This document shows positions 1 through 10,083 of a DNA stretch of 64,000 nt, one piece after another. Source of the stretch: Adiantum capillus-veneris. Lineage: Eukaryota; Streptophyta; Polypodiopsida; Polypodiales; Pteridaceae. Location of the stretch: positions 80,032,338 through 80,096,337 of the forward strand of contig CM043953.1 of NCBI GenBank assembly GCA_014529385.2. Direction: 5' to 3'. Every line of letters begins with the position of its first letter. Within the stretch, counting starts at the first letter, position 1. The notes beneath the pieces were generated by a model. It did no database searches. It was not told the DNA's origin and saw nothing but the letters and a program-made list of their open reading frames with translations. Position numbers and translations under genes: made by a program.

Positions 1-588
1 GCAGTGGTTACCCAGCACCTCCAAACGACGCAGGCTACGGTCTGGGGGGCGTTTGGTTGCAAAAGGCCTCTATATCTCATGGCCCGAACCTTTTTAGGTT
101 ATTTGCGGAAGGAGTGATGAGGGAGTCGTTGAACAGCTCATGGCCCGGACCTGGTTGCAAGGGGAGCGTTCATCGGCGGCTTTATGTTTCTATGTCATGT
201 AACATGCATATGTGAGCATTTGTGTTGCATTGTGATGTGCCAACCACTGAATATTCCTAATTGGATGAGATTGCCTGGGTATGTAATTTTAGTGCATCAA
301 GACACCCGTGGAAGAACAGTGCGGTCTGGGTGTGATGGCTAATTTTACTACACCGGAATATCAAAAGTTCTGATCTGGACGAAAGGAGAAGCCAACACCT
401 TGATCAAAAGAGCCAAAAGGAGAAGCTAACTCCTTAACAAAAAGAGCAAACTGAATGTCCCTCGGAATGACCCTCGGAACAAAACTATAAATCACAATTG
501 AAAGGTTTGAACAAGAAAAAGATCAACAATCTTAATAAGAAGGATACTTTTCATTTCATTTGATGATTACAAACTAAAAGAAAGCCTC
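1..588. other. Unassigned flank
   Basis: I see no coding region, RNA gene or repeat that I can name here. The stretch lies downstream of the minus-strand phosphatase gene and may hold its terminal exon and polyadenylation region. Confidence 0.4.
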
Positions 589-696
589 TCAAGAAATTGA
601 TAAACAAAAAATGTAGGTGACTGCTTCATTATTTTGAGCAAAAATACCAAAATCTCTATTGATTGAGCTCCATCTAGTAGTATCCTTTGTAAGATC

Positions 697-789
697 CTGC
701 AGGAAGGAATAAAAAGAAAGATTTGTTAGATACCATGCACATGAGTGTTCAAGCATGTGTATCAAGAATATATGACATGTCACTAGTAC
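697..789 (-). other. Probable 93-nt intron after the phosphatase stop codon
   Basis: Read on the minus strand, a donor GTACTAG lies one base after the TAA stop of the phosphatase. A pyrimidine-rich tract ending in CTGCAG gives a good acceptor, followed by GATCTTACAAAG. The size and splice sites fit a plant mini-intron, so the transcript probably continues into a 3' untranslated exon running left to about 589. If the true frame avoids the TAA by another splice choice, the protein would be longer; I cannot decide this from sequence alone. Confidence 0.45.
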
Positions 790-790
790 C

Positions 791-1723
791 TTAGGGTTGC
801 TTTCTATCCAGCCTTAGAAGATTGTTCTCAACTTTCACCTTATTTATATAAGCCTTTGCTGTGGTTGCCTTCAAAACTCCTTTTGTGTTACAACCCAATT
901 GCCTAGCTAAAGTGGTCAATTGTGACGCCTTCATGCTTTCAATGGGTGTACGCTCCTTTGCCAAGATCTCTTGTATTTGGGCTCTTCTCATTTCATTGCG
1001 GTGGCTTGTGTCACTTGCTTCAATGATAGTTTCATCTCTGTCACCTTTTGCAGGTGGTATTCTTCTTGTAAAGAACACCTTAGCTGACCAAACATCATTT
1101 TTCTGCTTCCAATACTCCATGATTTGTTTGTATTCACTATCATTTGTCACTATAGGTTGTCCATAACGATTAGAAGCAATTAAATCACGCACATCCCTTC
1201 TCTCATCAAGCTGAATCAAGTATGGCAGTAGCTCCTCCAGGAGCATATTGTCAACCATCTTCTCAGCATCAAATTGTGGTGGAAAAATGCAATTGTTTGC
1301 TGGTAAAAGACATCCCTTGTAAGGAGAGTCATCAATAAGCACTCTTCTTTGTGGATCACATTCAAACCCCATGGAAATTTTGGCTAGAGGCTTGAACATT
1401 GCCTCAGCGTTTGGATTGTCGAGTCTAAACAATTTTTGAGTTTGAGCGGTGTAGCAAACATCTTGTGACCAAATTGCAAAGAAAGGCAATGTATCCTCAG
1501 CTAATTTGTTTAGTGCTGCAAGGATTTGATACACATTATTCCTAGTAGCTGTCGACCAAATTGCAACATTAAACCTCTGTAAAATAGTCTTCAAGAATTG
1601 GATGCAACCTGGCCTGAGTATAATATATCTTTTTGAATCCATTTGCACTGAGTTGTGGTGTGAGGATGGTTGAGGGGAACGTTTCAACAATAGACCATTT
1701 AAATCCAATATAATTGTAAGCAT
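791..1723 (-). CDS. FCP1/NIF-like HAD phosphatase with degenerate DxD motif
   Basis: The protein is 310 aa from the first ATG. It begins with the HAD motif I region LDLNGLLL, continues with IILRPGCIQFL and AIWSTAT (motif II) and reaches VLIDDSPYKG, the motif III/IV acidic pair typical of the FCP1 homology domain. Family members dephosphorylate phosphoserine, classically on the RNA polymerase II C-terminal domain, using an aspartate nucleophile. Here the first Asp is kept but the second, the general acid, is Asn (DLNG rather than DxDGT). Activity may therefore be altered; plant proteins with DLNG exist as a subgroup. The C-terminal ~40 residues (MKASQLTTLARQLGCNTKG) resemble a SAP-type helix-turn-helix, which is inference. 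An in-frame upstream extension to about 1768 has no ATG, so 1723 is the preferred start, though an upstream coding exon is possible. It is the only intact host-like gene in the window. Confidence 0.75.
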   Translation of the reverse strand: MLTIILDLNGLLLKRSPQPSSHHNSVQMDSKRYIILRPGCIQFLKTILQRFNVAIWSTATRNNVYQILAALNKLAEDTLPFFAIWSQDVCYTAQTQKLFRLDNPNAEAMFKPLAKISMGFECDPQRRVLIDDSPYKGCLLPANNCIFPPQFDAEKMVDNMLLEELLPYLIQLDERRDVRDLIASNRYGQPIVTNDSEYKQIMEYWKQKNDVWSAKVFFTRRIPPAKGDRDETIIEASDTSHRNEMRRAQIQEILAKERTPIESMKASQLTTLARQLGCNTKGVLKATTAKAYINKVKVENNLLRLDRKQP

Positions 1724-2349
1724 GGATTTCTCAACATCTATGCTACATGACGTAGTACCAATTGGCAATAGCTCGTGAGTGGACTTTTCAGTCTCTTTTG
1801 ATGTATTTTTGAGCTAACTTGAGTTGTTTTATAGATATGTTGTAATCGTGGACGACCGCGATTACTCTCTTTCAAGGGAGATGTCACAAACTGCTGATGT
1901 GTCAAAACCCTGAAGAATGGAGCCAACTTGCAGATGCCGGCCGAGGGGCCTAGACCCTAAGAAGAACAAGCAACAAAAGAAGAAGTCCTCTCAACTTATG
2001 GGGACCCCGTCCGATGGGGCCCCAAGTGACATAAAGGATTAAAATAAAGCAAGCCCCACACACACAGAGAAATAATTGCGTAGGAACTAATGACGTGGTA
2101 GATTTCCGAAAATTACGCTGACAATGCTGAGAAACCAAAAGGATGGTAATGCCACGCTACAGTCAGCACCAATCCTTGAGGTCAACATGGATCATGAGAT
2201 CTACCCTTGGGATATACAGTCATTGTATGGAGATGCAGGGACGAAATTATCCATGGAGAGTAAACTAGTGACCATAAGGACTTTACCTTCCTTTGTAGTA
2301 GAACATGAGACAAAATCCAAGGTGAGAATTGATGTGGCAGGCTGCACGG
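1724..2349. other. Unassigned spacer upstream of phosphatase gene
   Basis: It should contain the promoter and 5' region of the phosphatase gene if that gene is complete. I see no convincing TATA box, ORF or mobile element. Confidence 0.3.
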
Positions 2350-2700
2350 ATTTCCACGTTTTGCGCTGACTGCTGATGTGGCAGTTGTACGGAATTCCAT
2401 GATTTACGCTGGCAGCTTTTTGGCATTGCTTTTGGACCAGAAGCTTTTGAGTTTGAAGGCTTTTCTATCAACTGCTTTTCATAGGCCAAGGGCCTTTGAA
2501 TATGTGCTAAGGGCTCATTCTTTGGCATGCTTCCTGGAGAAGGTGCAGAGTCTGGAGTACCGGCTTGTACCGAGTTGATGCAATATAAAGAAATACCGAA
2601 AGGGGTGCCAAGGTTTGGGGCCAATACTCTCTAGAGTTGAATCGTGTCGTGTGTCGTCTCTCTTTCAATTCGGTTGTTATTGAAGTCTGTTCAATCTGTT
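2350..2700 (+). repeat. LTR-like block, left copy
   Basis: This block and the one at 3880-4185 share, in the same order, a run related to CTTTTGG, AAGGCCAAGGGCCTT, a TAAAGAAATACCGA motif followed by a G-rich stretch, and a CT-rich tail with TTCAGTTG-like sequence. They bracket the integrase fragment at 2911-3860 in the same orientation. The simplest reading is a pair of strongly diverged LTRs of one deleted gypsy element. Ends and target-site duplications are not clear. Confidence 0.35.
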
Positions 2701-2910
2701 CTTTTCTATTGGCACATGGTGTCCGTCTTGTGACACACCATGCTTAGATTCTTGCTCTACCGCACTCATAGCATTCACTTGTCAAAAGTTGACGCAGTAG
2801 AGTTTTCCTTTTTAGATTCTTTCTTAGGACGTTTCTTTTTTCATGTGACCTACGACTGAACAATGGAAGCACCTACATTCCTTTGCATACAATGCTTGTT
2901 CTTCTCTACT

Positions 2911-3860
2911 TAATTAACCACCTAAAACTCCTTGAGCAATCTTTTCATCATGTTAAGGGAAAGAAGAACTTGATGGAAAACGCATTGCCTCGCAAGCCAC
3001 AAGTATCCGTTGTTACGGAGATTCACCATCAAAACTTCGAGGATATGGTTGATTAGTATGCCACTTTAGATTTTAGAGACATCTTTGACCGATTACAAAG
3101 TGGGGAATCGGTTGCAAGCTATGCGCTAAAGGAAGGTAATTTAATGCGGAAAACAATGTTATGTGTTACTCAATAGTTGACGAATAAGGTTGTGACAGAG
3201 TGCCATTGTCCACCTTTTTCAGGCGCATTGCGGCATTGACACCACCTTGAAAAGTGTGGAGTAATAATTCTATTGGCCAAGGTTCAAAAAGGATGTGGAC
3301 GAGTTTGTTCACAGATGTTTGGTGTGCCAAAAGATCAACTTTGATCAGCATAAGGCACCTAGTCTCCTACAACCTTTACCCGTTCCTAGCCAACCTTTGG
3401 AAAGTATAGCGATTGGACTTCATTTTTTATCTTCCCAAGACTCAAGAGTGGGCATGATGGCACTTGGACAGTCATCAACTGATTCAATAAATAGGCCCCC
3501 TTTATCCCGGTAAAGAACACACCCAAAGCCGACCATTTGGCTAAGTTGTTTGTCTCACAAGGTTTCAGATTACATGGTATGCTTGAATCTATAGTTTCAG
3601 ATAGAGATCCCCACTTCACAATTTTGTTTTGGAGGGCAATCTAGGAGAATATAGGCATAAGGCTTGACTTCTTGTCCTCGTTTCACCCACAGACACATGG
3701 GCAATTGGAGATAGCCAATTCAGTGGTCCTGGACTTGTTAAAGTGATACATCTCTAATCAGAAGATTCAATGGGAGAAGTATTTGCCCTTGGTGGAGTTT
3801 GCCTACAATAAAACAGTTCATACGTCTAAAAGGAAGGCACCATTTAAGATCACTGAGGCG
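2911..3860 (+). pseudogene. Chromovirus-like RNase H end and integrase fragment
   Basis: In shifting frames the region reads a gypsy RNase H tail (HLKLLEQSFHHVKGKKNLM), then the integrase zinc-binding region with HRCLVCQKINFDQHKAP, the LLQPLPVPSQPLESIA segment preceding the catalytic core, and PLVEFAYNKTVHTS from the integrase C-terminal half. This order and wording match plant chromoviruses. Several frameshifts and stops (for example near 3057 and 3176) break it, and gag, protease and RT are absent, so it cannot be functional. It sits between two related non-coding blocks that may be its LTRs. Confidence 0.75.
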
Positions 3861-3879
3861 CGATTTGCGGAGGCAACAA

Positions 3880-4185
3880 CTGACATGCCAGTGCATATGG
3901 ACAGCCTTTGGATGCTTGCTTTTGGGGCGCCAGATGCATGCTTTTCGTGTAACTTCTTTAGGGCAAGGCCAAGGGCCTTCATAAGTGTGCCAAGGTCTCT
4001 TCTCAGGGCAGATTAGCTTGGGAGCTTGCTAGAGAGAGGACCTTCGGACATTGTACTTGTCGAAGCTTAATAATAAAGAAATACCGAGAAGGGCAACAAT
4101 CTTTGGGGTCAGTGCTTCTGGACGCCGACCTCCGCTATGCCATGTCATCTCTCTCTCTATTCTCTATTCTCAATTATGTTCAGTT
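3880..4185 (+). repeat. LTR-like block, right copy
   Basis: This is the partner of the block at 2350-2700, with the same ordered motifs including the TAAAGAAATACCGA segment. It begins just after the integrase remnant. Similarity is patchy, so the call rests on order and position as much as identity. Confidence 0.35.
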
Positions 4186-4345
4186 GTTTTAGTTTCTCTC
4201 GAGTCTCCGTGTGTTTCTCTAGATCTTTGGCTGACAATCACTAATAGTGTTGTGTGTCAAGGAGCTTTCCATCGAGGGCAAGTACCATCTATGTCATAAC
4301 TCCCAAGGACCCTTGTATATGCAGCTTTGTGATCAGCATGGAGAG

Positions 4346-4360
4346 CCCCCCCCCCCCCCC

Positions 4361-4429
<69 letters not shown>
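4346..4429. repeat. 26-C tract fused to (TC)n
   Basis: Twenty-six consecutive cytosines (4346-4371) run directly into a TC dinucleotide repeat. The strand is wholly pyrimidine for more than 80 bases. Open frames across it are repeat artefacts. Confidence 0.95.
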
Positions 4430-4433
<4 letters not shown>

Positions 4434-4716
4434 TGGTCTGCACCCGCTCCCCCTGCACCTGCTCGCCCTCGTCCTGGCCTGCACCCGCTCGCCTTGCACC
4501 AACCTCGCCCCCCTAGCCCTCGCCCCCTCGCCTGCCCTGCACCCGCGCGCCTTGCACCTGCTCGCCCTCGTCCTGGCCTACACCTGCTCGCCTTGTACCC
4601 CCCGCCCCTCGCCCCTCGCCCCTAGCCCTCGCCTCTCGCTCCTCGCCCCCTATCCCTTGCCCTTGCCCTTGCCTCTCGCAGCTCGCCCCCTAGCCTCGCC
4701 CCTCGCCCCTATCTCC

Positions 4717-4753
<37 letters not shown>

Positions 4754-4800
4754 TTTTTCCTCTTTTTCTCTTTTTCCTTCTTTCCTTCTTTCCTCGTCCT
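4430..4800. repeat. Degenerate GCCCCTC-type minisatellite with 33-C tract
   Basis: The plus strand is dominated by short C-rich words such as GCCCCTC, CTCGCC and GCCTTGCACC repeated irregularly. One longer word of about 40 bases (CACCTGCTCGCCCTCGTCC and neighbours) occurs at least twice. The array ends in 33 consecutive C at 4718-4750 and a CT-rich tail. No protein is supported. Confidence 0.85.
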
Positions 4801-5125
4801 CGCCCTAAGGTCGCCATCGCCCATGGCATTAAAACACAAATCAATTGAAAAATCAATTGAAAATTGAAAATTGCATGGCATTGCTTTGCTCTGCTTTGCT
4901 TTAATTATTTGATTTTCCCTGCGGAAAGCGCTGCCCACCGAAAAATCACAAAATCAGTAAGGCCGATTCTCCTACAAGTGCTAGAACAAGAGCAGACCAG
5001 GACATTGGGCGCAAGGCCCCCCATTATTTTTGTTTTAAGGCCGACGCTCGCAGTGGGCTGTGGTTGTACCTTTACACGCAGTGGAATGCTTGATGCGGAT
5101 GTATGCTTGATGCGAGAGACAATGT

Positions 5126-6076
5126 ATGCATAGTGTGGATATATATGTACGCTTAGTGGCTATTTTCCGGACAGTGATTAAGCATGAAAAGCTGAGTGAT
5201 AAAGCCGACCCCCTAGAGAATGCCATTCAAAAGTGCAAAGAGGAAATAACGGAGACTATTACCAAGATGAACCGCAATCTATTGGGCACAATAAAAATGC
5301 TGGAAGGACGCGTCCTGATCCAAGAAAGCAAGATAAACGCATTGGAAGACCGAGTGACGACTCAGGACGAAGAGATTGCGTCACTCAAGAAAGATCTCGC
5401 AGAAGCACGATCAAGCAGCACACTGGAAGAGGGCGAACTGCGACCCTCAGTAATTGAAGAAATCAACACTATCAAGGAGCAAGTATGGGCCATCAAAGAG
5501 GGAGAAGAGCAACACAAAGAGATGACGACTTCTTGGGTGGATGTTCTTACCAAAACTCAGCAGAAGGCGGATGAAGCCGAGAAATGGATCGAGGTGGCCA
5601 AGAAAGGAAAAGGCAAAGAGATAACAACCACGTCCACACCCACTATCATTAATCAGACACTAGAGGAGGAGCAAAGAAGACGTGTGCGCGCTTTACATGT
5701 GAGAATTTGCGATCTTAAAGACAAAGGCAATGTGGACGAAGAGGTAAAAGAACTCATGGCCTTGATGGGGGTTCATGAGCCGACGCACACAAAAGCTTGG
5801 AGAGTGGGCAACATAAAGAAAAATGGAAGCAGTGCGGAAACCTCGAAAGAAAGGGCACTCATCCTCCGTTTTCCCTCCATGGAAGCGAAACAGTCGTCCT
5901 TGAAGAAAAGGCCAACTCTTAAAGAGACGGGCATTTTTCTCGGGGATGATCTTACCCTCTCGCAGATCGCTCCTATGCAGGAAGTAATGCCGGAGATTAG
6001 AGCAACAAGGGGAAAAGGCAAGATTGCCTTTTGCCGAGATGGAAGAGTAGTAATACTAGAGCGACGCTCCACATGA
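5126..6076 (+). CDS. LINE ORF1, coiled-coil RNA-binding protein
   Basis: The 316-aa reading frame is open throughout. Residues from about 20 to 110 are charged with heptad-like spacing, fitting a coiled coil that would trimerise the protein. From about residue 185 (RVRALHVRICDLKDKGN) to the end the pattern resembles the L1 ORF1 RRM-like and C-terminal domain: a beta strand, an acidic stretch, RALILRFPSMEAK, then FLGDDLTLSQIAPMQEV and GKIAFCRDGRVVIL. Such proteins coat LINE RNA and act as chaperones in the ribonucleoprotein. It ends 30 bases before the endonuclease frame begins. An internal start is possible, since the first residues are not ORF1-like. Confidence 0.7.
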   Translation: MHSVDIYVRLVAIFRTVIKHEKLSDKADPLENAIQKCKEEITETITKMNRNLLGTIKMLEGRVLIQESKINALEDRVTTQDEEIASLKKDLAEARSSSTLEEGELRPSVIEEINTIKEQVWAIKEGEEQHKEMTTSWVDVLTKTQQKADEAEKWIEVAKKGKGKEITTTSTPTIINQTLEEEQRRRVRALHVRICDLKDKGNVDEEVKELMALMGVHEPTHTKAWRVGNIKKNGSSAETSKERALILRFPSMEAKQSSLKKRPTLKETGIFLGDDLTLSQIAPMQEVMPEIRATRGKGKIAFCRDGRVVILERRST

Positions 6077-6106
6077 CGGTGCGAGACTTATGGGACAACA
6101 CTCAAA

Positions 6107-7084
6107 GTGGCTGCCTGGAACTGTAATGGATCCATGCGTCTTGATGTGGGTGCTTTTGAGGATAGCTTTACTGGAAGAGACATCATCTTCTACTCTGAGA
6201 CACACCAGGCCCCTGGGCAATACATGCCTCACATCAATGGATACAGATGGGAGACAGCTTACAGACAGGAGACACGCTCACAACAAAGAGGACGGGGCTC
6301 GGGGGGTGTGGCAGTGTTATTTAGAGAGGACTTGGAGCCATTGATACATATAGCCCGTAGAGATGAGCAGGCTAGTTACATGTGGGTGAGATTGAAAGCA
6401 GAGACAGGCAGATATCTCTACATTGCTATTTGCTACTTTCCCCCGAGTACGTCGGGCTATGCATCACCCAGAGGACAGTCCCCCTTTTCTATTTTGGATG
6501 ATGACATATGGGAGTTCTCTAGAGATGGTGACATTATCATTCTAGGGGACTTCAATGCTAGGACTGCCCATCACCAGACAGTGTTTTATGATACTTCAGA
6601 GGAGATGATGAGAGAGCTAGATGTTGTAGAGACGGGCCTGTCCAAACTATCACATGATGCGGAACATACTGAGTATGGAAAACACCTGATAGATATGGGC
6701 ACCGCAAATGGACTGGCCATCTTGAATGGCCTACAGAGGTTTCCTGCTTCGGGAGGTTTCACATGCTTCCCACACAGACATGGAGCCAGCACAGTGGACT
6801 ATGTCATGGCACAACCAAGCCTCATCTCTAGTATTCAGGACCTCACGGTTGGACCCAGACCTGTTGGTGTGGCAGTGGATCATGCTCTTATATCGCTGAC
6901 CATTTCTTTCCAGTTTAGTGTAACACACAAGCTACAGGCAGCACCCCCTACTCGCTACTCGCTACACCTTCACGCGGGAGACGGACTCTGTACACATAGA
7001 TGGGATCTACAGACGCATGTGCACAGAGGAACCAGGGCGACCTCTGGAGGAGCTTACTACTATACTGACACGGACACTACATGA
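6107..7084 (+). pseudogene. LINE ORF2 endonuclease domain
   Basis: The frame starts with AAWNCNG, the first strand of the exonuclease-endonuclease-phosphatase fold, and has the catalytic Glu in FYSETHQ, GGVAVLF, GDFNAR with the metal-binding Asp and Asn, STVDYVM, and VAVDHALI in place of the usual SDH. The enzyme nicks target DNA to prime reverse transcription. The frame has no ATG at its head; the natural start is probably shortly upstream. After about 6930 the sequence loses homology and reaches a stop at 7082-7084, and the connection to RT is broken. Confidence 0.8.
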
Positions 7085-7144
7085 TGCAGCACAGTAGAGG
7101 CATACCCATATACCCAACCTGAGCAGAGACGCCGTTCAGGGAGC

Positions 7145-8583
7145 ATGCCCCAAAACAGTTGGTATGATGAGGAATGTCGGGACACTAGAACTAGACTTCA
7201 GAGGGAGGTACTTTTGGGGAACATCACTCATAGGCAGTCACAGATTGACTTCCGACGCCTAGTGCGGCGGAAGAAGAGGGCATTCCTAGCTCGCCTAAAG
7301 CAAGATCTATACCAGTTATTCTTGAGTCAGGACTCACGTGAGGCGTGAAGGCTCTTTCATGAACACTCCTCCCCCCTTGCCATCACTTCTACAGAGGCTT
7401 GGGGCCAGTATGCATCATCTTTGTACACAGTTCTTGAGCAGCCCCCCTTTCCTGACCCCCCCGATCCATGCCCGCATACATGTGTTTTTTTCACCGCTGA
7501 GATGGTGAGGAAGGCCATTGAGACGGGATGAAGACTGGGAGAGCATATGATCATGATGGCTTAGTGGCTGAGCATTTCATGCATGCCAGAGATTTACTAG
7601 TAGAGCTTCTAGCAGTTATGTTTAACCGTGCCATGTGTGAGGGCTTGCCTGATACCTGGAGCCTATCTACTATTGTACCTATCTTCAAGTCAGGAGACCC
7701 TATGGAGCATGGGAACTATCGCACCAGCATGATTGGACACACACTGGCATGGTTGTACGCATCTATTCTTGAGCAGAAGCTGAGTAGATGGGCAGAGAGG
7801 GAGGGGATGCGCGCAGCCGGGCAGGCAGGTTTCAAGAGGGGTTTTTCTACTCTTGACCATATCTTGACCCTCAGAGCCATCATTGAGGAGGGTAGATCGC
7901 GTGGGAGACGGATCTATTGCAGCTTTGTGGATTTCCGTAAAGCATTTGACACAGTGCCCAGAGCGAGAATGATGCGCAGATTACAGCAGATGGGAGTACC
8001 CACAGAGCTCATTTGGGGGGTCATGGCATTATACACGTCAGTAGTGGGGCATGTACGCACTCCAAAGGGTCTATCCACACCAGTTTACTCCACTGTTGGG
8101 GTGAAGCAGGGCTGCCCGCTCTCTCCTACTCTATTTGGTATGTATGTAGATGAGGTTTCTGACTACATTGAGAGAGATGGTGATAGAGGTGCACAACTGG
8201 CGGGGACATGGATTCCACTACTATTATATGTTGATGATATTGTTTTGATCTCTGACTCTCCGGAGGGGATGCAACGTTACCTGGATGCTTTGCATAGGTT
8301 TGCCCAAGAAAGTGGTTTGTCCGTCAACCTTGGCAAAACCAAGGTCATGGTATTTAATACCACCCCACAGTGGATCAGGAGGTCAACGCCCGCTTTCACA
8401 TACGGACAGGAGAAGGTGGAGTATACAGATGCTTACACTTACCTTGGAGTGGTTTTCAGTGGGCCAGCATTTTCACTGAGGAGGGCAGCAGAGACTCGAT
8501 TGACCAGAGCCCATGCAGCATTGGGTAAATTGGAAACGATGTGTTCACAGGTCCAGTTTCAGGAGCCTCGGACGAAGCTCTAG
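7145..8583 (+). pseudogene. LINE ORF2 reverse transcriptase domain
   Basis: The first frame (7145-7348) holds the basic linker before RT; after a stop and frameshift the main RT frame runs 7528-8583. It contains CSFVDFRKAFDTV (motif A with catalytic Asp), GVKQGCPLSPTLF (motif B), LLLYVDDIVLIS (motif C, the YxDD box) and LGKTKVMVF (motif D). The enzyme would copy LINE RNA at the nicked target. All catalytic residues are present even though the ORF as a whole is interrupted. A stop at 8581-8583 separates it from the C-terminal region. Confidence 0.85.
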
Positions 8584-8787
8584 CTCTTTAACACTTTGGT
8601 GGCTTCTGTATTGCTCTATGGAGCTGAGATTTGGGGACCTTCACTGGACCATCACGGGAGGACAGGCCGAAGTGATGGATGGGGGGGCATGGAGAAGCCT
8701 CTGGTCTCTATGATCTCGCGGCTCATTAGGGCCAAGACTTCAGTACCACGTGCTATTATATGAGCAGAGCTAGCTGCCTCCCCACTG

Positions 8788-9863
8788 GTGGTTGAGACGC
8801 TCACAAGATCGGTCTCCTTCATACACCGCATGTGGGAACTCCCCAGAGACAGATATGCACGCCTTGCACTTGAGTCCTCTCGACAGTTAGCCGTGCAGGG
8901 AGATACAACATGCTGGTATGGGGAGATGACATCATGGTTTCAGGCGCATGGGTTCAGCATAGACAGATTGCCTCCTTTCCAGTACTCACTGGATGCGCCC
9001 TCTCTGACACTTACACAGTCCGAGATCACCAGGCTCATTCGCCAGGACTTGACCCAGCTAAACACCAAGAGGACATGGATACAGCCAGTACAGGAGCTAG
9101 GCACGAAGATGGCTTTCTACAGAGAGCATCTCCTCCAGCTTACGGAGGATGGTTTTGTGACAAGGCCCAGATACATGGACACTCCCCAATCTCATGGGGT
9201 GCGATGCGATGTGCTATTGGCCAGATATGCACATCTTCACACCAGCTGCGGATCGAGACTGGGAGATACAGCGGAGTACCGGCTGAGGCCAAGACATGCC
9301 CCCTGTGTGACATCAAGCCTGAGACAGAGTTGCACTACACATGCCACTGCCTTGTCCACTACGAGATACGAGGCCGCTTCCATTGCTTGTTCAGAGAGGG
9401 CTTTCGACCATTCTCTAGAGTCATGCGGTACGAGGATCAGAGATGCCTGGGGTTGTTTTTGCTCGAGCTGCGCAGACACAGAGAGAGCCTGATGAGAGGA
9501 AAGATTAGCCAGTCTCAGAGACAGATCACAGACTTCTTTAGAGCTGCCACTGGACACCCGGAGGAGTTACTACCACAGCAGAGCTCGTCGCTTTACACCA
9601 GAGGCATACTGATCGAACGAGCGACTGAGCTAGGGAGATCTAGACGCCCAGGACTGCGGAGGACTACACAACATCGACAGAGGCTGCATCAGAGGATTCA
9701 GGTCACTTTGGCTCGACATGCACAACGACCGGTCAGACTACTGACCATGGAGGAGATTGATGAGATGTACCTATCCCAGCTAGCTATTCCACAGAGAGAG
9801 ACTGATGAGAGGAAAGATTATCCTATGATCTACCTATCCCAGCTAGCTATTCTAGCTGCTTAG
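8788..9863 (+). pseudogene. LINE ORF2 C-terminal region with Cys-His motif
   Basis: Two overlapping frames share one ancestral reading. The upstream part (from 8788) reads the alpha-helical region after RT. The downstream part (to 9863) contains CPLCDIKPETELHYTCHC, a CCHC-like motif characteristic of plant LINE ORF2 tails. A frameshift falls around 9230-9290. The last part duplicates the words MYLSQLAI and IYLSQLAI, a short tandem repeat near 9764-9855. Confidence 0.7.
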
Positions 9864-10019
9864 TCCACACCCAACAGTCTAGGATTCCATAATATTTTAT
9901 TCTATCATTTCGTCATCTTGTTACTATTGACTTTGTATCAGATCCACCACATTGTGACTTTCTAGTCTCATAGGTCACTTTGGCCTTTTGAAGACGTTAA
10001 TAGAACATTTCATTTCATC

Positions 10020-10020
<1 letters not shown>

Positions 10021-10080
<60 letters not shown>
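10021..10080. repeat. (TC)30 microsatellite at LINE 3' end
   Basis: A pure TC repeat of about 60 bases begins exactly where the LINE sequence ends. It may be the 3' tail used in integration, or a pre-existing repeat targeted by the element. Confidence 0.95.

Positions 10081-10083
<3 letters not shown>

Larger units (their letters stand above)
5126..10020 (+). mobile_element. LINE retrotransposon, nearly full length but broken
   Basis: The element carries a coiled-coil ORF1, then a second ORF with an AP-type endonuclease, a LINE reverse transcriptase and a C-terminal Cys-His region, all on the plus strand. There are no LTRs. The 3' end abuts a (TC)30 tract at 10021 instead of a poly(A), with GAACATTTCATTTCATCG just before it. 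The 5' end is uncertain and may lie left of 5126, perhaps near 4970. No target-site duplication was identified. ORF2 is interrupted by several stops and frameshifts, so this copy looks dead. Confidence 0.85.

Noticed and set aside
861-1166. Open frame on the plus strand opposite the phosphatase
   Set aside because: It is a shadow of the minus-strand gene, whose HAD motifs are unmistakable.
4247-4848. Proline/serine/leucine-rich frames
   Set aside because: They are translations of poly-C, (TC)n and C-rich minisatellite DNA, not proteins.
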